In this document: positions 1 through 7,874 of the stretch, piece by piece
How positions within the stretch are numbered: the stretch's first letter is position 1
How the letters are laid out: each line of letters opens with the position of its first letter
DNA from: Vavraia culicis subsp. floridensis
Lineage: Eukaryota > Microsporidia > Pleistophoridae
DNA length: 17,586 nt
Assembly (NCBI RefSeq): GCF_000192795.1
Contig: NW_007360612.1
Location: 126,739 to 144,324 of the forward strand
Direction: 5' to 3'
The notes under the pieces: model-generated
Database searches by the model: none
Told to the model about the DNA's origin: nothing
What the model saw: the letters and a program-made list of their open reading frames with translations, nothing else
Position numbers and translations under genes: made by a program

Positions 1-249
1 GGAATACATGTGTCAATACAATTTAGAACATTACGGGTGCCATCAAACCAGCAATCTTAGTCGACACTGTGTTTTCAGCTTAAATAATGACAGCTACTGT
101 ACATATTCAATGCCTTGTTCGTAATTAACATAAAATTTAATTTTGTTTGCTTGTAAAATAGCATTTTTACTACACTATATGATCTCATTTTTTTCTTTTT
201 GTTAAACAATAGTACGCCTTAACCACGCGATCAAACAGTAAAGAAAAAT
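1..249. other. intergenic, no gene seen
   Basis: AT-rich flank downstream of the tRNA thiolation gene. I see no open frame of note, no tRNA-like box pair and no clear repeat. The minus-strand gene ends at its right edge, so its 3' untranslated region and polyadenylation site should lie here. Confidence 0.5.
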
Positions 250-963
250 TCATCCTTCTTTATTGATTGGTTTACTTTCTGCATCATACTTTCGTATCAT
301 TTCTATGATATTGTAAACCGTGCTGTAGTTCGCTTCACTTATTTTGCAGAGAAACATCCTTATTTTCGCTTTCAACTCTTCTACCACGTAAACGTTCTCC
401 ACCTCAATCTCACTTCTATAGAGGAAGTAGAAATATGCTATTTCCTTGTCCGAGATCGAAGCAAATGGTCTTACGAACATCAAATCATCCTTGTATACTG
501 CTAGTCCACCTTTCTCTACAAGCGAATGTGTATTGGCATACAATATATCGTACAGAATATCACATGCTATATCATCCATGCTCTTCTCCTCAAGCACCAC
601 TTTTTCATCAGCTGACATACTTATGTTATGGCAGCACTCCAAGTATTCCTGGTACGTTTTTATATCATGATTGAAATGCTCCAACTTGCCATACCCTACC
701 AAGCTACCATTACGGCTGTACACGCGAATGCTCTTGAGCGCATACGGATATAACGCTTTGGTTAGCGCGTAAACAAGGACACTGCTCTTCATCGTTCCAG
801 TATGGATTATTAATGCAGGCTTGTTCAGAACGCAGCGATAATTCTGTTTAAGCTTTCTGAGAAAGGTAGTAGTAAAGCAAGTATTGCAGTACGCGTTATC
901 TTTCACTTTTATATTCGGTTTGCTTTTGCACGAAATACATCTATATGCCCTGTTGAGGAACAT
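250..963 (-). CDS. NCS2: cytoplasmic tRNA 2-thiolation protein 2 (Ncs2/Ctu2-like), short form
   Basis: In other eukaryotes Ncs2/Ctu2 pairs with Ncs6/Ctu1 and uses sulfur from Urm1 to make the 2-thio group of wobble uridine in Lys, Glu and Gln tRNAs, in the cytosol. The 237-residue product opens with a zinc-type CxxC pair (C9/C12 and C26/C29, the second in a YCNTCF context), the N-terminal signature of this family. Next comes a degenerate PP-loop-like segment (LIIHTGTMKSSVL, about residues 51-63) without a proper SGGxDS motif, as expected for Ncs2 rather than Ncs6. Near residues 163-176 a VRPFASISDKEIAYF stretch matches the family's VRPL...KE(I/L)AxY element. Yeast and human proteins are about 500 residues, so this is heavily reduced. 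The ATG is preceded by a CCC tract at 976-978 and a GAATTTTC element near 981-988, which supports the start. Family call fairly sure; activity inferred. Confidence 0.82.
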   Translation of the reverse strand: MFLNRAYRCISCKSKPNIKVKDNAYCNTCFTTTFLRKLKQNYRCVLNKPALIIHTGTMKSSVLVYALTKALYPYALKSIRVYSRNGSLVGYGKLEHFNHDIKTYQEYLECCHNISMSADEKVVLEEKSMDDIACDILYDILYANTHSLVEKGGLAVYKDDLMFVRPFASISDKEIAYFYFLYRSEIEVENVYVVEELKAKIRMFLCKISEANYSTVYNIIEMIRKYDAESKPINKEG

Positions 964-1762
964 GTGAATATTCTAGGGATGAAAATTCAGCATTAAGAAG
1001 CTTGATTTGAAATAAATAGATTCGGATTTGAGCGTAAAATGTCAAACAGAAGTGCCAAGAATATAAATAGGTGTATAAACCATTGATTTTAGAGAAATAC
1101 ATAGTATTTCAAGTTGTAATATTGTTTCATAGAATATACCAATATATGACACGATATTATTCTAACAAGTAATCGTCATAAATACTATTCGATACTATTA
1201 TATATTGTTATTGGATACTGGTTGCACTATTTCTGCTAAAAACGGAACAAATTCTGGTTGCTTGATAAACATTTTTCTCACTTTAATATATCATATTCTA
1301 CTTTTCTTAGATCCTTTGGTAAAGATGGAAAAATTGGTTTCGCTCTGTAATCACGTCCTTCAAACATCGTTTGTAAAGAACGGCTGAGTGCGTTTTAGAA
1401 ATGACAGTATATAAAATATTTTACAACTCTTGTTTTCTGCAAAAAGACGAAAAAAATTTACTCTGTTCCTGAACCGGTCAACCAGCTTTCGAGCCGTCAT
1501 CCTATTTATACTGGTAAGCGATGATAGTTATCGTTACCCACAATTTGTCATCAAATAAGAAAAGAGCAAAAGAGGTAAATCTTTGATAAAACTATTTATA
1601 TTACTAGCAAAAAATATAACAGACGAAATTATTGTTAACAAATGTATAATCTCATCGTCGTCATTCTAGGCATACGATAGTGATAATAAAACCACCCGTT
1701 ATGGTGGTAAATGTATTATCGTCATATGACATGCACTTATAACTTATTTAATAACAAACTTT
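964..1762. other. intergenic region with a hairpin and TATA-like sites
   Basis: About 800 bases without a convincing gene. It holds the upstream signals of the tRNA thiolation gene, an inverted repeat at 1682-1720 (listed separately), and two copies of TATAAATAG (plus strand 1062-1070; minus strand 1502-1510). A 46-codon ATG frame runs on the minus strand from 1500 to 1360. It starts only one base after a TATAAATAG, too close for a normal TATA distance, so I do not call it. Confidence 0.4.
1682..1720. repeat. imperfect inverted repeat / hairpin downstream of the 1763-2425 gene
   Basis: The inner arms ACCACC (1691-1696) and GGTGGT (1703-1708) pair perfectly around a 6-base loop. Outer arms GATAATA (1682-1688) and TATTATC (1714-1720) also pair, separated by an asymmetric internal loop. 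It starts 43 bases past the stop codon of the minus-strand secreted-protein gene, and on that strand the inner stem is followed by a T-rich run. It could be a 3' UTR structure or a chance palindrome. Confidence 0.4.
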
Positions 1763-2425
1763 TCACGATGTTGTTTGTTTTTTGGTCTGTGTACCTGGCA
1801 CTCTTCTAAAACATTTGTTGGAAAACGGTAGAGAATTGCAGTGATCACAGTAGTGGAAATGACACAACGCTTTTAACAGACAAAGATCAACAGTTACGCC
1901 ATTTTCTATCCTTTTATAGAGATAATCAAAATTTGTGATTATTGAGCGTATTTTTTTTAGAGACTCGAGAAGATGGGCCTGAAATCGCTTGAGTTTTTCG
2001 GTATCGGAGTATGTCACGCTAATATATTCCTTAAAAGTCATTTTATCTTTCATATGACTCTTCATCGCCTTCAAGTTTATCGTGTTGTCAATCTTTTCTT
2101 TGTTTATACCTGACATTTTCACAATGCCTACTAAATACGGCAAAAAACCAAGAAAATATTCAAACGCTAAGAAATATTCGTCTAAATCGATGCAAGAGGC
2201 CTGAAACTTATCAAAATGAAATGAAAAGAGATTCTTTGATGTACAAACACTTTTAGGCATGGCATTAAAACCTCTTCTGATTCGTTTCATAGCAGGAATT
2301 GAGCTAGTAACAAGTTCTACTTGCTGATGTATTACCTGGACTTTTTCGGCTACATCATTTAATATTTGATCCACATGTTTTTCGGTGATTGCTCCAATGC
2401 CGACTAAAATACATAAAATATACAT
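1763..2425 (-). CDS. unrecognised secreted protein with Cys/His-rich C-terminus
   Basis: The 220-residue product matches no family I recognise. Residues 1-14 (MYILCILVGIGAIT) form a short hydrophobic N-terminus that reads as a signal peptide. The middle is helical and rich in Lys, Glu, Asp and aromatic residues, including an F/L/Y-rich stretch around residues 80-105 that could be a buried helix or weak membrane segment. The last 50 or so residues contain five cysteines and three histidines, densest in CHFHYCDHC, then a basic TKKQ tail. That could be a disulfide module or, less likely for a secreted protein, a metal knuckle. The start is supported by TATAAATAG on the minus strand (2452-2444), 27 bases before the ATG. 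No CCC tract is seen. A lineage-specific exported protein is the best reading, by inference only. Confidence 0.68.
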   Translation of the reverse strand: MYILCILVGIGAITEKHVDQILNDVAEKVQVIHQQVELVTSSIPAMKRIRRGFNAMPKSVCTSKNLFSFHFDKFQASCIDLDEYFLAFEYFLGFLPYLVGIVKMSGINKEKIDNTINLKAMKSHMKDKMTFKEYISVTYSDTEKLKRFQAHLLESLKKIRSIITNFDYLYKRIENGVTVDLCLLKALCHFHYCDHCNSLPFSNKCFRRVPGTQTKKQTTS

Positions 2426-2443
2426 GGTTAGCGATTGTGAAGA

Positions 2444-2452
2444 CTATTTATA
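2444..2452 (-). promoter_or_regulatory. TATA-like box of the secreted-protein gene
   Basis: TATAAATAG on the minus strand, its first T lying 27 bases before the ATG at 2425. This is a normal position for a TATA element when transcription starts very near the start codon, as is usual in microsporidia. Confidence 0.45.
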
Positions 2453-3695
2453 TTCTATGGCGATAAAAGTGCTTATCACCATGTTTGATATATTGATATG
2501 GCCTTGGTTCATACTATGCAACTAATTTATTGATGCTCTTTTGTGCAAAAATGTATGCTGACAGGCCTAACAACCGATAAACTTGAGTAGCCGAAGTTAC
2601 AAGGGACACACAGGGACATATTGCAAAATTAGTGGATTTAAATCAAGATTTTATACAGTGTTATAAATGAAAACATCCTTTATCGTATTACATGTCATAT
2701 CTGCACTGCATACAAAGCTTGACTTTAAGTGTTAATTATACCTATTTCCTAGTTTATCTTGGAAAAATTTGATCAAAAACCATTAACTCACACATTTGGC
2801 CGAGTTGTTCATTAAATGACTGATCGTATCACAAACCTTTCAAAAGTGACATCATGATAAGAAAAGGAAGGAATACGTGGATTGGTATGGATAACATATG
2901 CTGTTGTAAGATCTAAAATACGTATTCTGGTGATGAACTACACATAACTTCTTATGTATGAACACGTTCTATAACATGTATATCCTATTACCATTAACAC
3001 ATATCTCTCATAATGTCATTCCGAAGGTGATGAAGCACTTAGCACTATTCCAACCAGCTTTTATTATATACAAGCCTTTGAACTTAGTCTAATGACATGA
3101 TCATTCACTGTTACAGAATACTGAGATGTGTTAGTTGACAGGTTGTTGTCAATTTGAGCTTTTATGGGAGTTACTATCTTATGGCTCGTATTGCGAGTAA
3201 ATGTTGCCTTCACAGAAATGTTTGACTGTTGATTTCTATCGCAATTCATAATTTAAGAAGAAATAGCGCCAAAACTATTTCATATTTAGCCAGTATCTAG
3301 CTTTGCATCCTTGTTCTGTGACCGTGGTTTCATAACAGAATAAATTTATCGAAGGAGATTAATAAACTAACATGTCAGAAATAGCTGGTGAATAAGAAAA
3401 GAACGTGTAAAAGAGACTTTGAAACATCAATTAAAATGATTAAACACTAGATAGTAAAATTAAAAATATGTTGTGGTATAACTACCTCTAACGATTGTTA
3501 ACATTTCATGTTGTAACTAAATAAACCGTCTACCACATGTTATTCACGGCTTTCTCCTTTAATTATAGCCCGATGCACGTTTAAACACAATTTCAAATTC
3601 TTTCACACATTTTTAATTGCATACGATGTGAATCTGTGGCGTGTATTCTATGCTCTTATCAACACTTGGGTAAATTTACCAAATTGTAGCCAACC

Positions 3696-3797
3696 ATGAA
3701 GATTCTTATGACGGATTTGATGATTTCAAAGCGTAAAAAAACTGTAAAAGTACGATGCAGTACTAAAAGGAACATTAGCATGTTCTATATGCGATGA
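3696..3797 (+). CDS. possible very small basic protein (33 codons)
   Basis: A short ATG frame whose product is basic in its middle (SKRKKTVKVRCSTKRN). It is worth listing only because of its context: an AAATTT element lies at 3672-3677, about 20 bases before the ATG, with a second AAATT at 3681-3685 and a CC just before the start codon. The peptide matches no family with confidence. It could be a real micro-protein, a relic of a longer basic gene, or chance in AT-rich DNA. Confidence 0.15.
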   Translation: MKILMTDLMISKRKKTVKVRCSTKRNISMFYMR

Positions 3798-4023
3798 ACG
3801 TAATCAAAATATAATGAAAATTAAAACAAAATAACGAATGTATATTCATTGTTCAAGCTAGTTATAATCGTTGTTCATAACAGATGAGTACACCTACTAC
3901 GGCAATGAACTTCACTCTCGATGTTGCATACGGTTTAACCCAACCACAATTAACATAGATGATATCCTACAGTCTAAACTAAGACACTCATAAAACACCA
4001 AAAGGATCATTTCATCAGCTTTA

Positions 4024-6096
4024 TTATACCCATCCACATATCTTTCTGGTTTGTTTCTTCAGCCATTTCCTCTCCTCTTTGGTCATAAAGGGTGACAAAA
4101 CCTTCCTCACCCTATCGTTATAGCTATTTAAATAGCGGATATCACTCTTCAATAGCATTTTTTTAACGATTAAATCCCTCTGTAAGGGAACGTAAGTCAA
4201 ATCGACAACATTCAAATATTCTTGGCCTACCGCCATGACTACATCTTCAATTCGCACACCAAACTCATTCTCAAGATATACTCCCGGTTCAACACTGAAC
4301 ATTTGATGTGGAACTACGGATCCAAACGGCAAAGACTCGTGCACAAGTGATGAGTGACCGACACCGTGCGACGTGCCATGCCTGTAATCACATTTGATAT
4401 TCCATAAAGGTAATCTTGCAATGCCGCATGCCATGTAAAGGAACCTATTTTGTGGTGCAATCAACGTTTTGCTCATTATCTGTCCCTTTAGAACACGTGT
4501 GAAATATTCTCGGAACTTGGACGTGCTCTTACCAAGAAATAGTGTTCGTGTGATATCCGTGGTACCAAACAGGAACTGCGAACCGGTGTCCATCAACACC
4601 ACATTATTATTTTCAATTTCTACACCACTCCCCTTGTAATGTATGATTGCAGCATTAGAACCCGACCCTACAATCGACTCAAAACTTTCCGAAACAAAGC
4701 AACCATTCGCCAGATACCTATTTACAACAGCATCCTCCATATTTGCGGTGCTGTCACTCGTAACTTTCCTCATAAAACTCATACTCAGTTCTTTCTTTAA
4801 CTCAAGCAATTTCTCTCCAATTTGTTTTTCAGTAACCTTCTCTTTCTGGAACGTATGTCTGATCCACACGAAAAGCCGCGTTAACGCAATACTATCCATA
4901 ATATTGGCTTGAACTACGCCAATTATTTCGTTTGTATTTTTTACACTTTTCAGCTTTTGTACAAAATCACTTGTCACTGCTTTGCTGCCCAATTTGAGAC
5001 AAATGCCCGAGTTTACGTGCGATGATACGTATGCCCTGCTATATTCTACAAGCTTGATGTCCCCTGTGTTATTACAGAAGGTGTCCAAGAAATCGTCAAA
5101 CTCATCATAGCCTCGTATGCAAATGTTACGCTTTATGTTTTTGCTGTTAGTGAACAGCACTGCATCTTTCTTATCCACAAACATGTAGGAGAAAAATAAA
5201 AGATTGTACGGAATATCAGTGCCACGCAAATTGAGTAAATAAGCAATTTCATCCATTGATGACATAATCATGCATTCCTTGTCGTCAAGCGAGTTTCTCA
5301 GTAAGGTAAGCTTTTCATCGGTAGAAATGCCTACTATGTTGCTATCAAGGATGTCGTCAATGATTTGTTGCTCGGTTTTAGACTCATCGGATGGCTTTTT
5401 TGAGATATCATCGATATTTTCAGGTAAATGCCACTTTTTTAGTATTTCTTCCGAAGGATTGCTGGATGTATCATCGTTTTTACTGGTGACTCGTTTACAT
5501 TGATCAGTATTTTTTTGCTTTGCTCTCCTGTTTACTCTGCAGCTTTTCTTCAGTATATCTTCTATCGAATCACTTTTTTCCTTCTGCTTCAGAACGTCAA
5601 GCACAAGTTTTCTGGTGTATTTCTCTCCAAATATCCATATGCAGTCTCTCATTTTTATCTTTTCAAGATCTATCGTGTCGTTGAATGCTCTTTCACCATA
5701 TTTACAAAAACGATCATTCTTGACATGTAATATCTCATGGTTCACCAACGCGTCTTTGATCGTCTCGTATGTTTCTGTATCTATCCTGTTCAGGTCCACT
5801 CCTATGTTTCCAACAATATTGTTCTTTATATACTCTAGGTAGCTTGGATCAACATCAATTTTTTGGAGAGTGAACTCTTTGTTCAGCTCTTTTTCAGCCT
5901 GTATGAAATAACGGCCATCCGTATACAAGAAATTCTGGTCGCCGGTAATGAGAAGTGTGGCTGTAGAACCTGTAAAGTTTGTGAGCGGTGTGATAATGTT
6001 GTCGGCTTTGTGAATGTACTCGTTCATATGATTATCAGTGAGCAAAACGATCATACAAGATATGTTGCACGTATCCAGGATCTCTTTGAAGGACAT
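4024..6096 (-). CDS. cytosolic Xaa-Pro aminopeptidase (aminopeptidase P, M24B)
   Basis: Removes an N-terminal residue preceding proline; enzymes of this type are cytosolic Mn-dependent dimers. The 690-residue product has three domains as in human XPNPEP1: a creatinase-like N-domain (TDGRYF near 59-64), a second one (MDEIAYLLNLRGTDIP near 281-296), and a C-terminal pita-bread domain. All five metal ligands are visible: D503 (LMDTGSQ), D514 (TTDITRT), H577 (HGTSHGVGH), E603 (SVEPGVY) and E617 (RIEDVV). H486 (IIHYKG), H573 and H586 (VHE) match the substrate-binding histidines. A polar, Lys/Asp/Ser-rich insert of about 90 residues (roughly 165-255) separates the first two domains. I chose the ATG at 6096 because a CCCC tract (6100-6103) sits just before it; the frame stays open a few codons upstream without an ATG. 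No signal peptide is seen. The gene is intact. Confidence 0.95.
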   Translation of the reverse strand: MSFKEILDTCNISCMIVLLTDNHMNEYIHKADNIITPLTNFTGSTATLLITGDQNFLYTDGRYFIQAEKELNKEFTLQKIDVDPSYLEYIKNNIVGNIGVDLNRIDTETYETIKDALVNHEILHVKNDRFCKYGERAFNDTIDLEKIKMRDCIWIFGEKYTRKLVLDVLKQKEKSDSIEDILKKSCRVNRRAKQKNTDQCKRVTSKNDDTSSNPSEEILKKWHLPENIDDISKKPSDESKTEQQIIDDILDSNIVGISTDEKLTLLRNSLDDKECMIMSSMDEIAYLLNLRGTDIPYNLLFFSYMFVDKKDAVLFTNSKNIKRNICIRGYDEFDDFLDTFCNNTGDIKLVEYSRAYVSSHVNSGICLKLGSKAVTSDFVQKLKSVKNTNEIIGVVQANIMDSIALTRLFVWIRHTFQKEKVTEKQIGEKLLELKKELSMSFMRKVTSDSTANMEDAVVNRYLANGCFVSESFESIVGSGSNAAIIHYKGSGVEIENNNVVLMDTGSQFLFGTTDITRTLFLGKSTSKFREYFTRVLKGQIMSKTLIAPQNRFLYMACGIARLPLWNIKCDYRHGTSHGVGHSSLVHESLPFGSVVPHQMFSVEPGVYLENEFGVRIEDVVMAVGQEYLNVVDLTYVPLQRDLIVKKMLLKSDIRYLNSYNDRVRKVLSPFMTKEERKWLKKQTRKICGWV

Positions 6097-6099
6097 GAA

Positions 6100-6103
6100 G
6101 GGG
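6100..6103 (-). promoter_or_regulatory. CCC-like start signal of the aminopeptidase gene
   Basis: CCCC on the minus strand, three bases before the ATG at 6096. This is the CCC-like motif typical of microsporidian start regions, and it decides the start codon. Confidence 0.5.
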
Positions 6104-6108
6104 TCCAA

Positions 6109-6934
6109 CCGTGTTCATTTAATAAAACAATTTGCAAACAGTTCTATCATAAAATGTACCTATAGAATAATTCGTTGAGTACAGGATGGAAAAGCGAGAA
6201 TGTTTGATTAAAAATTTAGTGAAACGTGTGAGAACGAACAATATAGAGAAACAGAATGATTTATATATGCAGAAAACATATTTGAGGTGATTTGTAGTAG
6301 CCGTGCAAATATTTAAACAAATTATTTGGACATTTCACTAAAAACTTTGCCCATTATTCCTAAAAAGTCAGGATAAGTTAAAAAATTTTACGCAGTATGA
6401 AAGCTAATCTGATTAATGATCAGTGCCGATATTTATCGTGAAAACATGACATCTTCAACTTTGATGATTAAAAGCATTTCTTATAATCGTGCCGCAATGG
6501 GTTGATAATTATTAATTTCACACTCTTTTTTTATCGGTTACTTCCTCAGTTTTATGGTCTTTTATGTTTACATGATCATCATGGTTCATATAACACTTTT
6601 TAGTACGTCAAAAAAGGGCATCTTACCAGCATTTTAAACTTTCTAATTGATCCGTGTCTTTAAACATAAAAATTGAACTATACACGATGTAAAATATGCC
6701 TATCTAAGCTATGTTTCTGCATAATAAGTGTACGCTTGCCCGAATTGCTAGCTAACAATGATAAAAAAATAGGCTAACACTTGGTTATACAGCGAAAATA
6801 CAGTACTGGTGTTATGCTGTGTATAATGGATAGCATTGCGGTTATGATACATACATGGATCTAGGATACGGTTATTTTATCATCTTACAGATAATTGTTT
6901 TGCAACATTCTATGGTTTGATGGCTCTACACCAC
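6109..6934. other. intergenic between divergent genes
   Basis: About 800 AT-rich bases between the aminopeptidase gene (leftward) and the interrupted gene (rightward). A 34-codon ATG frame at 6186-6290 on the plus strand gives a basic, motif-free peptide and lacks CCC or AAATTT signals, so it is not called. I saw no RNA gene or repeat. Confidence 0.4.
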
Positions 6935-6948
6935 AAATTCGGACACCC
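6935..6948 (+). promoter_or_regulatory. AAATTC plus CCC start signals of the interrupted gene
   Basis: AAATTC at 6935-6940 and CCC at 6946-6948, followed three bases later by the ATG at 6952. The arrangement matches the AAATTT-like and CCC-like pair at other genes here, and indicates that the ATG was a genuine start even though its frame is broken by a stop 43 codons later. Confidence 0.5.
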
Positions 6949-6951
6949 TCT

Positions 6952-7443
6952 ATGAACGACAAAATAAACAGAATCAGGGACAAACTGAAGCCCAACCCCA
7001 ATCTACTATCGTTTATTGCACCAAAAAGGACGTTGGAACCATTGCTATCTCCTCCTCTACATTTAAAGAAGCAAGCCGAATAGCTCTATTTCTCTGACCA
7101 AAAAAAGAGCATCAATCTGTACATAAAATCGATATTTGCATACATTAAATCGTTCGAATTCAAGGAATGCACGCTTGACACGTATATTTCCCTTCATGAA
7201 TATGTGAAGGAAATAGTGAAGCGAAGTATGGGCAGGTACAAGGATATTCTAAAAATCATAGAATGCAGCGTGGCATATTGCGTGATGGTGAAAAGGGCAA
7301 AAAACTGTGTGGACGAGGGGATTGTGTGTGAAAATTTGGATATAGACCTTATTAAACTTGACAACATGGTTGAGAACCGCGTTACATTGGTTAAACTGGA
7401 ATGTTTAACAGAGTATATATTCAGCAATTATGAATTTGAGTGA
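6952..7443 (+). pseudogene. interrupted gene (in-frame TAG), possibly cyclin-like
   Basis: Two open segments share one frame and are split by a single TAG at 7081-7083. The first has 43 codons from a well-supported ATG (CCC tract three bases upstream). The second has 119 codons from 7084 to the TGA at 7441, with no in-frame ATG until 7228. Joined conceptually, the protein would have a basic, proline-containing N-terminal region (roughly 45 residues) followed by a helical domain of about 110 residues. Its helix pattern (INLYIKSIFAYIKSF, then ISLHEYVKEIV, then IIECSVAYCVMVKRA, then IDLIKLDNMVE) weakly resembles a single cyclin box such as that of Pho80/cyclin Y-type proteins. That family guess is weak. 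The TAG may be a true nonsense mutation, a sequencing error or a readthrough site; TAG followed by CTC is not a known strong readthrough context. Confidence 0.5.
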
Positions 7444-7596
7444 TGAACATGCAGCTCTAAAGTTAAGAATAGACGTAAATGCAAGATTTATGGAAATATG
7501 ATGGTATTGTGCTTGTTATACAACGTGTTTGCGTGAGGACCGGTGGTTCTATGAGTAACATGTGAACAAAAAATTAAAAGTACGTTACGAAGGATT

Positions 7597-7818
7597 TTAA
7601 TTGTTTGATGTATTACTGGCCAAACTATGGCAGATATAGCCGCATTTCTGATTCAAAATATGATTTATAGAATATCCTCTGAAACAGTATTTTGCTTCTT
7701 CCGTCGTATGAACAAACAAATAATTCGTTAAATAATAGAAGTAACATGGCATTGTATCTGGTATTTTTTTAAACCAGCAAAAGTGATTGCTTAACAGTCT
7801 CCTGTGAAAACAAGGCAT
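7597..7818 (-). CDS. possible small Cys-rich protein
   Basis: A 73-codon ATG frame; the open frame extends 12 more codons upstream to a TAA at 7857-7855 and adds two cysteines. Seven cysteines fall within the ATG-initiated part (first one in MPCF, last two in KCGYIC), with many aromatic residues. Spacing suggests disulfides, but no hydrophobic signal peptide precedes them and there is no CCC or AAATTT signal. It starts 56 bases past the stop of the upstream membrane-protein gene, on the same strand and in a different frame. It could be a real small protein, the 3' remnant of a secreted Cys-rich gene, or chance. Unrecognised. Confidence 0.3.
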   Translation of the reverse strand: MPCFHRRLLSNHFCWFKKIPDTMPCYFYYLTNYLFVHTTEEAKYCFRGYSINHILNQKCGYICHSLASNTSNN

Positions 7819-7874
7819 AGCAGGACATATGTTATCTGTTCTGCACTTGTTGATTTAGTTAAGAGGAGTTTTAA

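Larger units (their letters stand above)
2426..4023. other. 1.6 kb gene-sparse interval
   Basis: No open frame here looks convincing. A 61-codon ATG frame on the minus strand (3249-3064) gives a polar Asn/Ser/Thr-rich peptide with no motif and no clear start signal; I treat it as possible but unsupported. A 33-codon frame at 3696-3797 is listed separately because of its upstream signals. I see no tRNA-like A/B box pair, no transposase or reverse-transcriptase relic and no tandem array. Confidence 0.4.

Noticed and set aside
1166..1387. Plus-strand frame with LLLDTGCTIS, like a retroviral/Ty3-type aspartic protease active site
   Set aside because: No ATG, no flap or second conserved element, no reverse transcriptase or integrase nearby, and the rest of the peptide is unlike a protease. 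Chance match to a short motif.
1360..1500. 46-codon minus-strand ATG frame next to TATAAATAG
   Set aside because: The TATA-like string ends one base before the ATG, too close to act, and the peptide has no motif.
3064..3249. 61-codon minus-strand polar frame
   Set aside because: Asn/Ser/Thr-rich, no motif and no clear start signal; expected by chance in AT-rich DNA.
6186..6290. 34-codon plus-strand basic frame beside the aminopeptidase gene
   Set aside because: No start signals, no motif, length within random expectation.
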